From Hyposmocoma kahamanoa (taxonomy: Eukaryota > Arthropoda > Insecta > Lepidoptera > Cosmopterigidae), in the NCBI RefSeq assembly GCF_003589595.1, contig NW_020653750.1:194279-258278 (forward strand): 64,000 nucleotides of DNA, in the 5' to 3' direction. Position numbers and translations under genes: made by a program. Below are positions 29,788 through 41,757 of the stretch, one piece after another. Below the pieces are notes generated by a model. That model was not told the DNA's origin. It searched no databases and saw only the letters and a program-made list of their open reading frames with translations. How positions within the stretch are numbered: the first letter of the stretch is position 1; each line of letters begins with the position of its first letter.

Positions 29788-31498
29788 AAAGCGTTATAAA
29801 AATAAAATATCAAAAATACTCATTCGTAGTACAATATGCATACAACAAATATTTTTAGTTTAATGCATAAAAAAATCTAAAAAATAAAAAAAAATATTAT
29901 TAAATAAAAATAATTTAAATTAAGAGCGTAGAACACGTTTAAAACAATAGGAGTAGGTTACTGGAGCTAACCTAATTATAATATGATTTGTGATGTCAAA
30001 AACATAACCTAGTCTAATATTTCTCTTTTGATTGCACATGGCGAAAGTAAAATTTTTAAAGTAACAAAGCTACAGAGACGTAGAAAGAAAGTTAAAGTAT
30101 TTTAAAGAGACACCATATAATCTAGGAAATAAACAAAACCAAACTTACTCATATTTTTTTCGAAGAGATAAGAACTGTCACTTGAAAAATAAATTAGTCA
30201 AAAAAACTAAGAAAATCGTCACTGCACAAAGCCACTGATATTATTTTTAATAAATATAAGTTAAGAAATTAATTTGTTTGGTAGATTTTCGATATTTCTA
30301 TAGTTTGATAAACACGCGAGTGTAAACAATCGGTGTTAAACTGTGAGAACGATACGCGCTCACATAACGAAGTCTCGTTGCCGACTGACTTTTCGTTTGT
30401 ATTGGTTGGCTGGCTGACTATACGATTGTCGATCGTTCGGTCGCGTTTCGTTTTCGTCCAAGCACTCGTTTACTTTTTTCTTAGCCTGCGGTGAGGTTAG
30501 TGGTGGTTTTGATCGGCATCGATTTTTTTTTTTGGGGTTGTTCCGTTTTCACAATCGGAAATTCCGATTAGGATTTGTTTTAGTTACATGAATGTTATTT
30601 CTATGTTAAGTAACTAAAATATTTCTATTTCTACTTTAGCACTGATTGCATAAGGATTAACTAGCTTAAAATATAATTCTGAATAAGGCACAACTTATGT
30701 CACGCATTTAGACCTATCCTATCCTATTAGTTGACATTTAATAAGTATAGATAAGTATAAATAGGGCTCTATTGATAATTATGCCTTGATTAGATTTCTT
30801 CACATATTATGTGTTTTTAAAATAAATTTTGGACATCATAAGATTACACAACTTTGCGAAACTTGTGAAGTTTCCAACCATACATTACAGTCATACAGGC
30901 GTAGTACACGGCAATTTTTGGGCATTTAACATAGGTACTAATAGTTTATTTAAATAAAGGTGTTGCCTTTAAATTTCAACACCTTTACGTGACTCATGAT
31001 AAGAACAATCTACAGTGCCAGTTCAAAGTTCTACTAGTCAAAACATAAGTTTAGATAGGTATATCACATTATAGAAGTAATTCAGGGACTTCAGAACTTA
31101 CGATTAATTCGAAAGGATGTGCTATATGTTTAGATGAACAGGTAATATTTTAACTACTAATGAATTCTGCACTTAATTTATTTTAAGTATTTTATGTAAG
31201 TAAGTAGGAATAAAAATGCCGTCCTTACATCGTAAAAAACGTAATCTACATTTTTAGCGAAATTGAGTTATTAACATGTCTGGAATTAGTGAAACGAGAT
31301 CTACAACCCCCTATAAGCGGTTTATTTATATCTAAATATAGTTTCAGTTTCATTGTTAAGCAAAATCAGCGTAGTTGAAATTTTTCAAAGTAAAAAGTCT
31401 GGGTGCCAAAATATCTCGAAAGTTATCAAAATACAACTGCTTGTTTAAGTCACGGAGGGTTGATTAGGTATTCTGCTATGTAAACGTGTGTACGCTCG
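29788..31498. other. Intergenic stretch with one candidate start region
   Basis: The left part is extremely A-rich. Around 30330-30520 the composition shifts: CGATACGCGCTCACATAACG, a GGTTGGCTGGCTGACTATAC block, GATTGTCGATCGTTCGGTCG, then CTTAGCCTGCGGTGAGGTTA, where GCG|GTGAGG would be a fair 5' donor. This resembles an insect promoter with a non-coding first exon on the plus strand, but no downstream coding exon is found in the window. Confidence 0.25.
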
Positions 31499-31705
31499 GC
31501 GTCCGATTCGTATTCGTTCCGAATTCGAGACTATATAAATCTAGAAAAGTCGGACCCGCTTCGGATGTCACTTGTGCGCTTGTGCACTAAGTCCGATTCA
31601 AATCCTAAAAAATACGAATATCGCTTCTACACCGAGAAATAGAAAGATCCCTGTGACATTTCGGGCCGTCATTTCTTGGATTCGAAACGAATACGAATCG
31701 GATGC
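31499..31705 (+). mobile_element. MITE with ~30-bp inverted repeats, copy 1
   Basis: GTCCGATTCGTATTCGTTCC plus GAATTCGAGA at 31501-31530 is mirrored by TCTTGGATTCGAAACGAATA plus CGAATCGGAT (about 31675-31704). The interior has GACTATATAAATCTAGAAAA, CTTCGGATGTCACTTGTG and GCACTAAGTCCGATTC. A second, inverted and interrupted copy is at 35531-35995. Confidence 0.75.
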
Positions 31706-33394
31706 AGTGGGCAAATGCGCTGGCTCAGTAATGGTACCTGACTATTATCAAAAACCGTAAAGTCCTTCCTAACTTGTTATAAATAGAAATAAGAAATTAC
31801 AAAGAAGCTCCGCCATATGTGGACATTTTGCTAATTACTTAGAAAGTAATGCCGGTAGTGCCAGGTAAACAATTATTCATTTTCCCATGTAGCCATAATT
31901 GTAAAGTTTTTGTTTAGCTAACATCTGTTTAACACGTGCGGAAGTATTTTGTAAAACATAATTATTTATTTGGTTTTTGCAATTAGGTGCCTTTTTACTT
32001 TTAAGCATTTCACCTATTGTTTTTTTGAATGAAATAATAGGCAAACGACAAGATATTGGTTTCTACATGGTTAAAAATTGATTTGGGTGAGGATTAGGTA
32101 CGTCTCAAATGCCACGAAAATTATGAAAACTAAGATAACATTTTACCCATTGGTTTATGGGTTTAGGATGTTCAAATAATGACAACACGTGTAATACGCA
32201 TAATAAAAAATACATTATATAACTTGAACAGTTTGGAAATTCATAAATATATATATATACATGGCGCTCTCTAATAAGGTGGAATCATCAGTTTTTGCTG
32301 TCCAGCGAGCTGTGGATGACATGGTGTTGATACTAATATGCAGCATATGGCGGCAAAACTTTGATCCTCTGTCTAATGACATTTCACGCTTTATTAACGC
32401 CAGTATTTTTACGAAATTAACTGGATATTTTGGTGGGATTTTGGAGTGAGTATCTACAGCAATAACGTAAGTTTTTTTATATGAGTACATCTACATATAT
32501 GTATATTTTAATAAATAGGAATAACTAGTTAGTACGACGCTGAAATCTTCAAGGGCTTTAAAATTTGTATATATAAGCAGTCTTCACTAAGTACATCAAC
32601 ACATAAACTTGGTATAAACGATATTATATACAGAAAGAGATTGGTCTCAGTAGAGGCAAATTACTTCTCTAGGTATTAAAAATACACTTACACTCAAAAA
32701 TATATCAAATAATGTAAACTGTTATTATTTACAGTTAAATTATATTGACTTGTAAACCAAACTATATTATAATAATAATAAAGTAAATTATATTAACTTG
32801 CCGTATTTAACGGCAAGTTTGAACTTTATGTTATTTAAGATAATCCTGCCAAGATTCTGCCTATGTTAAAGATATTCTCAAGAATCGTTAAAATTATCAA
32901 TGTTATATTAAAGTTTGTAGTTATCATTTCTTCCGTCCTATAAGTTATCCAGGTGCATGGTCTCGTGCAGGTCTATCCGCCCGCACATGTGTTGTATTGG
33001 CAACAAACGCAGGTGGACACCGGGGGGCTAATTTAGCCAATATTTATTTGCAAGATGGCGGCCTAAGAGCCCATTACCGGTGCCATTTGGCGAAGCGGCT
33101 CTCGTAATGAGATGACCGCCTTTGTGTGAAATAGGTCGAAGGGAACCCTAGGTCGGCTTTCGTTGTGTTTTTCTACACAACTGTTCTTTTAGGAAACCGA
33201 ATTGTAAATTTCGATGTTGATGGTACTCTATGTAGTGTATTATTTTTCAATATGTATTTAAGATACAGATTTACACAATAAGTATTTAAGGTAGGAGGTA
33301 TAAGTCGTTACAAATAAGCAAACCTTAAACGGTATTGTTTGTTTGGAACATATTTTTGGTACCCAATTATTTGCAATGTTACTAGATGCAATTG
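31706..33394. other. Intergenic stretch, AT-rich
   Basis: No gene seen. A small hairpin AACTTGCCGTATTTAACGGC plus AAGTT lies at about 32796-32820. The patch 32950-33130 is GC-richer (ACATGTGTTGTATTGGCAAC, GGACACCGGGGGGC, AAGATGGCGGCCTAAGAG) without exon structure. Confidence 0.35.
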
Positions 33395-34035
33395 GCAGCC
33401 CCATATCTTTCTACATTAGTTTTGATTATAGTGACCCTCCCTACTGACCCTTAGGGTATACGAGAAGGGCAATATAACCTGTGCGCGCACAGGAACCTTA
33501 TAAGTTGAGGTTCTGACCTTAGATCACCCAGATCACCTAGATCACCCTGTACGGGTTATCACAGACCTGTGTCACTTGACTTCATTCGTTCTCGAGAGGC
33601 TAGTGCCTCGAGTGAGCCGCCCCGGGTGCACGTACAGTACCCTCCCTATTTTCCAGATAAGTACCGGAGCTGTAGGCACGCTCCCTTCCCGTTGCGCATT
33701 GCACAACTAGCGGTTGCCACCGCTATCTCACCGTCTACTCTAAGTCCACTACCAAATCTCATTAGTGGCGGAGCTGTAAGGCACGCGATCACTTCCCAAT
33801 TCCGAAAAACGACGTCTCTCCAGTTCCCAATAGACCGGAGGATATCTAGCTTATCCTCTACTGCCAGTCGTAGTGTCCGGTGACAATGTTCGGACATAGC
33901 TTCCAACTTAAAGGGCAACTCACGTGCCCCCCGTGTCTCCTCGCCTCATGCCCTCAACCGGAGCGCTAGCTGCGCACGAGGCAGACGAGACGAGACAGAC
34001 TCACCGGCCCGTCTCAGATGCAGGTGGCAGTAGGT
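33395..34035. repeat. ~650-bp dispersed repeat, copy 1
   Basis: Shares long blocks in order with 38400-39060: ATTAGTTTTGATTATAGTGA, GAGAAGGGCA(A/C)TATAACCTG, CTAGTGCCTCG(A/G)GTGAGC, CCGGGTGCACGTACAGTACC, GTACCGGAGCTGTAGGCACG, ACGTCTCTCCAGTTCCCAAT, CTTCCAACTTAAAGGGCAAC. It has no long open frame. It is probably part of a retroelement or a transposon interior; the family is not identified. Confidence 0.65.
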
Positions 34036-34695
34036 ATTACATCACTAGCCACAACTAGTCGATAACGTGGAAGGTTGTATAGTGTATAATGTCTATTATC
34101 ATATATATGGGCAGCCGTATTGTATAAAGCGCCGTACTCCTTTACGACTAGCCGGTTTGCAAAACGGTGCTGTTTTCTAATACGACTACCTCATGTTCAG
34201 CCGGATTGTGATCACGATACGTTCTACGAAGCGGCGGCCAACGCGACGTTTACCTGTATTGTTCATAAAGGAAATGTCGTGGCCGTGGTACTTGTCTGTT
34301 CGATACCAGAGTGTAATTTAAAAGCGAAGGTGGAGTAGTGTCTATTTTCCATAATATAGTTTACAACGCTGAATCTTCGTTTCGACAAAATGATTATTGT
34401 TACACACTGGATTCCATGGTGGTTTAAAAGAAAACAAATATATTTTACAAAGGTCAAATCTTGGTTGCGTTCCTTATTCATTAGGTTAGGTTAGTTAGTA
34501 GGTATACGAAAAAGCAGAAACGAATATTTGCGTTTGCGAGCATGTTTTCAGGTCAAATCATTATAATAATTAATATAATTTACGATAAAGATGAGTAATA
34601 ATAGTTTTCAGTAAAATATAAATGAAGTTGGTAGAGTATTACGTCAGCAAGATTTTTCGGAACCTCAGTATTTCGTTCGGTTATTTTTATTTGCA

Positions 34696-34764
34696 CAAAG
34701 GAAGATAACTGCGTTATTTGCTAAGGTACGAAACCTTAGCAAATAACGCAGTTATCTTCCTTTG
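34696..34764. repeat. Perfect 32-bp stem hairpin
   Basis: Arm 34696-34727 begins CAAAGGAAGATAACTGCGTT and ends GCTAAGGT. Loop ACGAA spans 34728-34732. Arm 34733-34764 is the exact reverse complement of all 32 bases. A mismatch-free stem of this length is either very young or actively maintained. Confidence 0.95.
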
Positions 34765-34810
34765 TTGCCCGTGGAACTACCAGCAGAACTACTAGTAGTT
34801 CCACGGGCAA
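34765..34810. repeat. Perfect 16-bp stem hairpin, directly adjoining the previous one
   Basis: TTGCCCGTGGAACTAC (34765-34780) and GTAGTTCCACGGGCAA (34795-34810) are exact inverses around a 14-base loop. A third, diverged copy of the arm (GTAGTACCACGGGTAA) lies at about 34840-34856. Confidence 0.95.
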
Positions 34811-35530
34811 TAATAATCTCCCGTATAATTACCGATAGGCCTTGTAGTACCACGGGTAAGTAATTATCTTCATATTTTGAATAAGCTCATTTTTAATTTA
34901 CTATTCGGAGCTTTTATTACTGCCCGTATATTTTAATTATCATTATATATATATTTTAGTAATTATCAAAAGAGAAATAATTTCTTATTTATGCATATTT
35001 CTTAGCCGCTTTGTGAACGTGCTTTTTTTTTGGGCGAATTGCAATCCAGCGGAACATGAGGTAGCCGTATTAGAAAACAGCGCCGTTTTGCATACCGGCT
35101 AGACGTAATGTAATACGGCGCTTTATACAATACGGCTGCGACATATACATGCATAATAAAGCACAGCACAGTATCAAATAAGCATCTCAGGTCTCATGTG
35201 TTAAACAGTGATCTAAAGATTATTTATTATATTAGTATCAATATGACCCTGTTGGGTCGCCGCTATTGAAAATATGAACATAAGTTATTGCTAGCATAAG
35301 CTATTGAAAATATGAACATAATGTGACTTGAAAAGGTATAGAACATAAGAAATAATATTAAAAGAAAACTGTTCTAAAAATGTATAAGTATATAATAATA
35401 TAGTAGTTTTTGCGCAGTATCATACTCGTACATTAGAACAGTGGGTAGGGTAGGTATAGTTCTTTTTGAGACTGATAACTTTTCGTCAAATGAGCGTTAG
35501 AGCGTTTGCTACACTACACTACCTACACTA

Positions 35531-35995
35531 CACTACCTGGCATCACGTCCGATTCGTGTCAGTTCCGAATTCGAGAAATGACGGTCCGAATTGTCACGGG
35601 GATCATTTTATCTCTAGGTGTACGAGCGATATTCGTATTTTTTCGGATTCGGACTTTGAAAAGTTGTATCTAGTTGAACAAATTGGAATATTTGTGTCCC
35701 TTTAGTTCAGCTGATTGAACTTTATTTATTTATTTATTTATTTATTTATTGCATATCACACATGAAGCTTACAGATAGTACTTACAATATAGGGCAGTTA
35801 ATATGTGACGCCCTGCAAGGGCACAGCAACTGTGGAAGACAGTCTCACATTGACATTATTAATACAGCAATTTAATTATATACTTGAACTTAGTGGAATA
35901 GATGACTTAGTGCACAAGCGACATCCGAAGTAGTTCCGAGTTTTCTAGACTTGTATAGTCTCGGATTCAGAACGAATACGAATCGGATCCAGTGC
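35531..35995 (-). mobile_element. MITE of the 31499 family, copy 2, inverted and interrupted
   Basis: CGTCCGATTCGTGTCAGTTC, GCGATATTCGTATTTTTTCG and ATTCGGACTT match copy 1 in reverse. After about 35653 foreign DNA intervenes. The MITE resumes near 35908 with GACTTAGTGCACAAGCGACATC and ends with AACGAATACGAATCGGATCC. Both copies keep the terminal CCGATTCGTATTCGTTC. Confidence 0.7.
35705..35900 (-). repeat. Retroposon 3' tail with (TTTA)n, inserted in the MITE copy
   Basis: A run of TTTATTTATTTATTTATT (35722-35749) is followed by GCATATCACACATGAAGC, CTTACAATATAGGGCAGTTA and TGTGACGCCCTGCAAGGGCA. The tail lies at the left, so the retroposon reads on the minus strand and ends in (TAAA)n. The family is not identified. 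Confidence 0.55.
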
Positions 35996-36000
35996 GCAAA

Positions 36001-37407
36001 CACTCTTATGGTGTTTAATGAATTGATTGTTTTGTGTCTGCAAGGAATTATCCGTGGGGATTCTGTTGTCGATTTTAATATCCACTACAAAAGGAGCTTG
36101 ATTTAAAATAAATTTTTATGTCCGAGGTTCAAAGGTTGTGTGTAGTTTGTTTGAATGGAAAATTGTTTCTTTCTGTTGACCAATTTGCATATTTCCAAAG
36201 TGTAGAGTCAGCACTCTCACAGTCATAATTACTAAATTAATCGAGTATAATCGACGAATATCGACTCAACGAATAGTCGTGGAGTCGATATTCTTATACA
36301 TTTCTGTTGTGAAGTGGATAAATTTAAGGTGTCTGTGCATTTCCCCACAAAATGACAGCACAGCTTATGTGGTACAGCTCAGTCAGGCATGAGTATACTG
36401 TCCTGAATTACGTGCTGAAAGGGATTCGTAAGGTAGAACGTGAAACTTTCATATACGTTCATCTCACACCAATGCTATAAAGCTTTTGTAACTACATTTT
36501 GTATGATACCCACTCATCCTCATATTTAGAAGAACAGCGACTACATATTGTCTATCATCTAGAAAATTTAATATGTATGTTTATAATGTTGCTGTTTTTC
36601 CTAAACCTGTGTTCAGTCTCATCATTAGAAGAGATCTCAATTTCACAGAAGAAGTAGAGTCTTTGTGATAGTGTTGATTCAGATGTTTTTGCAAAAGTTG
36701 AAAGAAGTGCTACAATTGTCCGTAAATATAAATAATAAGCAAAACAATAAAAGTAAGTATATAACAAACTAAATGTTAAGTCTGTGGGATTGCCCTTTGA
36801 CGTCTTGGCTCGACAATATATATTTTTACCAAGTCGTGGACAGTACTTTTCGAAACTCATTGATTTATTATAAATACTAAGCAAATAACTCGTTTATTTG
36901 CACATTATTTAATAAATGTTGGTGGTAATTCGTTTAAGTCAAATTTTTTAGGTTTCATATTGCGGATAATTTTGTGTACTTTTTGGCTCCACTGGTGTAT
37001 GACAGAATTTTGGGAATGACCGCTTGTTGTACTCTTTGATGACGAAGGTGGACTGCCCGCAGTTAAATTTTTTTGATTACCTACCGATACAAAATGGTCT
37101 TAAATGTATTCGACACACAAATTTTAATAGTATCACTACCAAAGAAGTACCTTTAAATTATATTTATTTTCTAAGTTTTCTCCATATTTTATTAGGTTTT
37201 CCTTTTACATTTGTAATTCAATATACGCAATTTAATTTGTTACATTTTAATAAAACGTTCTTAGCAATTTCTCACAATATTTTTCCGGCTAACTTTTAAA
37301 TGTAAATTATGCGAATCTAAAGAATCTCTAATCTATTCTTTTATTTTCCTCTAGCCAATATAACACAACTATAAGAAGGCCCATTGTATAAACAACACAT
37401 AATATAC
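36001..37407. other. Intergenic stretch, AT-rich
   Basis: No gene seen. A short hairpin AATATCGACTC / GAGTCGATATT is at about 36268-36303. Open frames of 90-110 codons here (for example near 36555-36884) have biased, low-complexity composition and no family features. Confidence 0.35.
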
Positions 37408-37640
37408 ATTTAAGTGCTTCGGTGGCCGAACGGTTACCATGCTGGTGTACCACGCGGAGGTCCCGTGTTCAATTCCCGGACAGGGAGAAATATTTTTATG
37501 ACCTATACATTTATTTCTCTCGAGAGTTTGGATGTAATTTGTGGTTGTCTATGTGTGTGTCCAATGGCACCCGCGACACAGGGTTTCCCTAGTGCGGGGC
37601 TATGAGTGTGTGCGTTATTATTATTATTACTATGCCAGTA
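37408..37640 (+). repeat. tRNA-derived SINE with (TTA)n tail, copy 2
   Basis: CGGTGGCCGAACGGTTACCA (A box) and CGTGTTCAATTCCCGGACAG (B box), then TGTGGTTGTCTATGTGTGTG, ATGGCACCCGCGACACAGGG and TGTGTGCGTTATTATTATTA. The same family and orientation as 23483-23700. Confidence 0.8.
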
Positions 37641-38000
37641 TACCTACTACATAGAAGGTATGCCCATGGCCCATCGCTGATAAATACTTATATTACAAAT
37701 ACAAAAACATACCCATTAATTTTATTTTCTTAAGTCAATGTAAATACAAGCAGTTTTTCTACATACTCGAATGAAAAAGTTACAAATAATCAAATAAACC
37801 TATTAAAAATTCGCGCGATTCTCCACTAGTATATGTTACCAACGAGCGCAGCATATGGCACGTATCCTGCGCCCGCGCCGCGGCGGCTGTCATGTTATCA
37901 ACAATTTGTTAATCTACCAAAACCGCTAGTCATCCCGTCTGCTGCCCTCTGCGTACGGCTTATGGAACTCGTAATTATGTAATTTAGGGGAAAAAATAAG

Positions 38001-38159
38001 TTCAGTTAAATCGTCAAAAGTAATGATTAACATTTTACGATTTAACTAAACTGAATAGTACTCTAATCTTTCACAAGGAGCTTTACTGCTACTATCTACT
38101 CGTATACTGCAATAAGTAATGTAGATAATAGTAGATAGCAGTAGAGCTCCTTGTGAAAG
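38001..38159. repeat. Two consecutive inverted repeats
   Basis: The first pairs AGTTAAATCGT with ACGATTTAACT (about 38004-38047). The second pairs CTTTCACAAGGAGCT plus CTGCTACTATCTACT with its mirror ending at 38159 (30-bp arms with one mismatch near the GAGCT[T/C] step). Sequence after it (GAGTTCGTCCACGGAAGTAA, CTGCCGCCAAGCAGTAATG) is related in reverse to 46030-46130, a known moth retroelement type. Confidence 0.75.
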
Positions 38160-38399
38160 AGTTCGTCCACGGAAGTAATGCCACCCTACCTATTTCTGCC
38201 GCCAAGCAGTAATGTGAGCATTACAGTTAACTTATTCGCATTCGTTTGATAGAAACCTATTTCTATGTAGAATTCGACGATAACAGCGGCCGAAGGCTGG
38301 TGGTAATGAAAATTTAACAGGCACTTATTAAAGGTAATGTAAATTACTGATTTGAATTTTAATAAGACGCTGACACACAGTAAGAAAGAAAACGTTCTT

Positions 38400-39060
38400 T
38401 AGTTTTTATGAGCAGCCCCCATATCTTCTACATTAGTTTTGATTATAGTGACCGTCCCTACAGACCCTGAGGGTATATGAGAAGGGCACTATAACCTGTG
38501 CGCTCACAGGAACCTTACAATTTCGTGGTTCTGACCCCAGATCAGCCAGTGTACAGGGTTGTCACAGACCTCTGTGACTTGACTTCATCCGGCTCTTCGA
38601 GAGGCTAGTGCCTCGGGTGAGCCGCCCCGGGTGCACGTACAGTACCCTCCCTATTTTCCAGATAGGTACCGGAGCTGTAGGCACGCTCACTTCCCGTTGC
38701 GCATTGCACAACTAAGCCGTCGGCTCTGAGTCTTCTACCAAATCTCCTCATTGGAGGCGGAGCTGTAAGGCAAGCTCACTTCCCGACGCCGAAAAACAAC
38801 GTCTCTCCAGTTCCCAATATAACCTAAGCGGTTAGGACCGGACCGGGAGGGACCGGAGAATATCTAGCTTATCCTCTACTAGCTCTCCGATCTAGTGCCA
38901 GAGATGTCAGTCGCAGTGTCTTGCGACAATGTCCGGACATGACTTCCAACTTAAAGGGCAACTCACGTGTCCCGAGCGTCTACTCGCTTCAGGTCCTCAA
39001 CTAGATCGCTACTAAGACGCGATAGCTGCTCACGAGACAGACACCCCGGCCACACCCAAC
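38400..39060. repeat. ~650-bp dispersed repeat, copy 2
   Basis: Same block order and orientation as 33395-34035 (CCCATATCTTCTACATTAG, CTCACAGGAACCTTACA, GGTGCACGTACAGTACCC, CGGAGCTGTAAGGCAAGC, CTTCCAACTTAAAGGGCAAC), with several insertions, e.g. ACCGGACCGGGAGGGACCGG near 38838. A third partial piece (ATAGTGCCCCTCCCTATC, GAAGGGCACTATAACCTG, CTCACAGACCTCTGAG) follows at 39285-39390. Confidence 0.65.
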
Positions 39061-39390
39061 CGGGGCAGACAAACATGTCCGTCTCTGCAGCTAACCACAA
39101 ACTCCAGCTAGTCCATATCCAAGTCCGGGTCCACCAGAGACGCCCGCAAAATCGTATCACTGGCGGAGGGTATGGCCCGGACGCCCGCTGTTCCCTGGTC
39201 TTGCCGTCGAGCCCATAGTTTCTCCGGAAAACTATCTCTCGGGTCAGTAGATCGGGACAGTTTTTTATGAGCAGTACGTAAGTTTTGTTTATAGTGCCCC
39301 TCCCTATCAACCTCTTGGTTATGCGGGAAGGGCACTATAACCTGTGCGCCAGCAAGATCAGCCTGTGTATAGGTTTCTCACAGACCTCTG

Positions 39391-41590
39391 AGTTTTTTAT
39401 GAGCAGTAGAAATATTTCAAAATGACAAGAAAATTCGCTTTGGAAGACACTAACAAACAAACATGTATGCACCGTTATGAGTTACGTATTGCGCAACTCG
39501 CAATAAGTAGGTTCGAACTATCAAAACAAATCTAAACGCTCGCTTCCGATGTTGGATGTGCTTCCTTTGCTGTTTATTTTCCTGCGTAACGTTTGTTTTA
39601 CGCATTTGGTGCAGGTTTTGAATTGTTATATGAGTGTCGTGAGTATTTAGGCGTTTTGGTTTTGATCAACAGCGAGTCTTCTGACCTCTGTAATTTTTTG
39701 TTCGGTTTTTATATGAACCCAACAACAATTCTTGGCAAAAACGCAGGTGTTTTTGAATAGGCGGTCAATATTTAGAGAAGAGTGCTTAGCCACCACCGGG
39801 CGAGCACGGTGCCCTCGTAATTTGGACAAATCGATTTAGATCGAGCGGCGCTTTTGTCCGATGATTTAGTAGTGCCGACAAATTGGGCCTTCCACATCGA
39901 TCCATGATCGATACCATCAATACGTACACGTAATCTGGATGTTAAAGCGGTTACCAATTACTTGAAAGTAAACGGCCGGTAATTTTGTCCGGTTAATTCG
40001 GCGGCCCGTCATTAAGGTATGAGTGAGGTTTTCTTTACATAGTTATGGTATTTTACACAACGTTTAATACATAATGCATGTTTGTTATATCTTATTTTTA
40101 AAATTCAACTGTAATTGTGTAATATACATAGTTATACACAGTGTAATGTGAATATTATATTAATATTGTGAAGCCGATTTTCAAATGAAAGTGAAAATAG
40201 TTTTCATTTATTGACTTATTTCAAAACTATAATCAAAATGTGCTAAGTTTGACTTTATTTATTATTATTATTTATTTGAATTTAAGAAAAGGGGGGTACA
40301 ATATATTCAAATAAACATAGTATCAATATTTGGGCCAGTATATCTTTTACGCGTCAGATTCGCAGTAGTTTCTTTTAACTGTCTTCCTGACAAATTAGTC
40401 TGGTTGATCTAATTCTGTTATCCTTGTAATGCACAGAACGGTTACGTATGCTAATAAATTGTTATACACATAGCAAAAGGAGTGAATCACTAGGTGAGGA
40501 ATCATTTAAGATTACAACGTAGCTGACTCTACGCGTCTGGCGTTACGAGTGACGCCATTGACCGACCTTGCTGAAAATCTGTATTAGTCATTGATATTAT
40601 AAAATATAATAGGCGTTAGTATTATTCAACATGCATTTCCATGAACTTCTTGAACAATTACAGTCTATAAAATGTCTATTAGTGACATGATGATTATATA
40701 TATTTTGCAGAAACCAGAACTACTAGGTATTTAAATTTTTGTGTTTATCTGCTTTGCATTTATCTTGACACGGTATACGAGAAAGTATATTTTTATATTT
40801 ATTAGTAATTTATTTATATTTTCAACAGCGGAGTATGTAATGCTTCTTTTTTTACAAGACAATTTTAATAATGTTATTGATTACGCAGTTAAATTATTTG
40901 TTGTTGCCAGTTTTATTTTTATATAAAAAAATGTTTGTATTTGACAGTTATATTATATATTAACTAAACACGGGCCTAAACTTTGCGAGTATGTATTTAT
41001 TTTTGTCAAGCTACTCAAGTTACTCGAGAAGGGATAGTCAGCCGTGGCGTGCATGACCTAATGCTAAACTTAATTATTTTGTCGATTGGGATTGTTTCAG
41101 ACGCTTCGGGGGCATTAGCCGGCTTTAATCGACCCTTGCGACCCCGAATCAGGGCCTGTCAGGGGTGGAACTGAGGAAACTACCGACATTTGTCATCGTT
41201 ATCGTAAATGTTATTCTATTATGGAGGCTTATTTTCATATTTGTTGTGCACGATATGAGATTACAAACTTTCCTTTTGGGTAAATGATGGAGAGACGCCC
41301 CGGCAAATAATATCCCGAGGGCAGGTTGCAAAGTGCAATGTTCCCGACACGCGATGTTCTTGAACGGTCAAAATCCTGTCATGAATACGAACGGTCATAA
41401 CGTGGCAGTTCTGTTGTAGAAAAACAAAATTTGCATTCGAAATTGGAACGCGAATGGCACGAGTGCCCGCGGCGGCGCTACCGACTGCAGATCACAGCGC
41501 ATGCGCACGAGTTCATCTTTTCGGTAATTTCGGTAATTTGCCTTTAACCATATTAAAGATGCTAATCTGATAGACGTGCGCAAAACAGTA
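39391..41590. other. Intergenic stretch, AT-rich with two GC-richer patches
   Basis: No gene seen. GC-richer patches are 41090-41170 (GACGCTTCGGGGGCATTAGC, GCGACCCCGAATCAGGG) and 41440-41520 (GTGCCCGCGGCGGCGCTACC, ACAGCGCATGCGCACGAG). No splice-compatible coding sequence found. Confidence 0.35.
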
Positions 41591-41689
41591 CCTCGAAAAG
41601 TAATGTGATATCACATCACCTTTCCGTAAAAGTAATATTACTCTGTGATATTACTATTACCCACAACATCACACAGCGTAACACACACA

Positions 41690-41757
41690 ACCAAAAAAAA
41701 AAAAAAAAAACACCGACTAATTGACAACCTCCTCCTTTTTTTGAAGTCGGTTAAAAA
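41690..41757. repeat. Poly(A) tract and repeat end
   Basis: A run of about 17 A is followed by ACACCGACTAATTGACAACC and TCCTCCTTTTTTGAAGTCGG, the short end of the repeat also seen at 24755-24980. Confidence 0.6.

Larger units (their letters stand above)
34111..35139. mobile_element. 1.03-kb non-autonomous element with ~95-bp inverted repeats and internal hairpins
   Basis: The left end GCAGCCGTATTGTATAAAGC, GCCGTACTCCTTTACG, GCAAAACGGTGCTG, TACCTCATGTTC (34111-34200) is mirrored at the right: GAACATGAGGTAGCCG, CAGCGCCGTTTTGC, GTAATACGGCG, CTTTATACAATACGGCTGC (35050-35139). There is no transposase. The interior holds two adjacent perfect hairpins (34696-34810) and dispersed CCGTATA / CCACGGG repeats. 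No clear target duplication was found. Confidence 0.8.
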
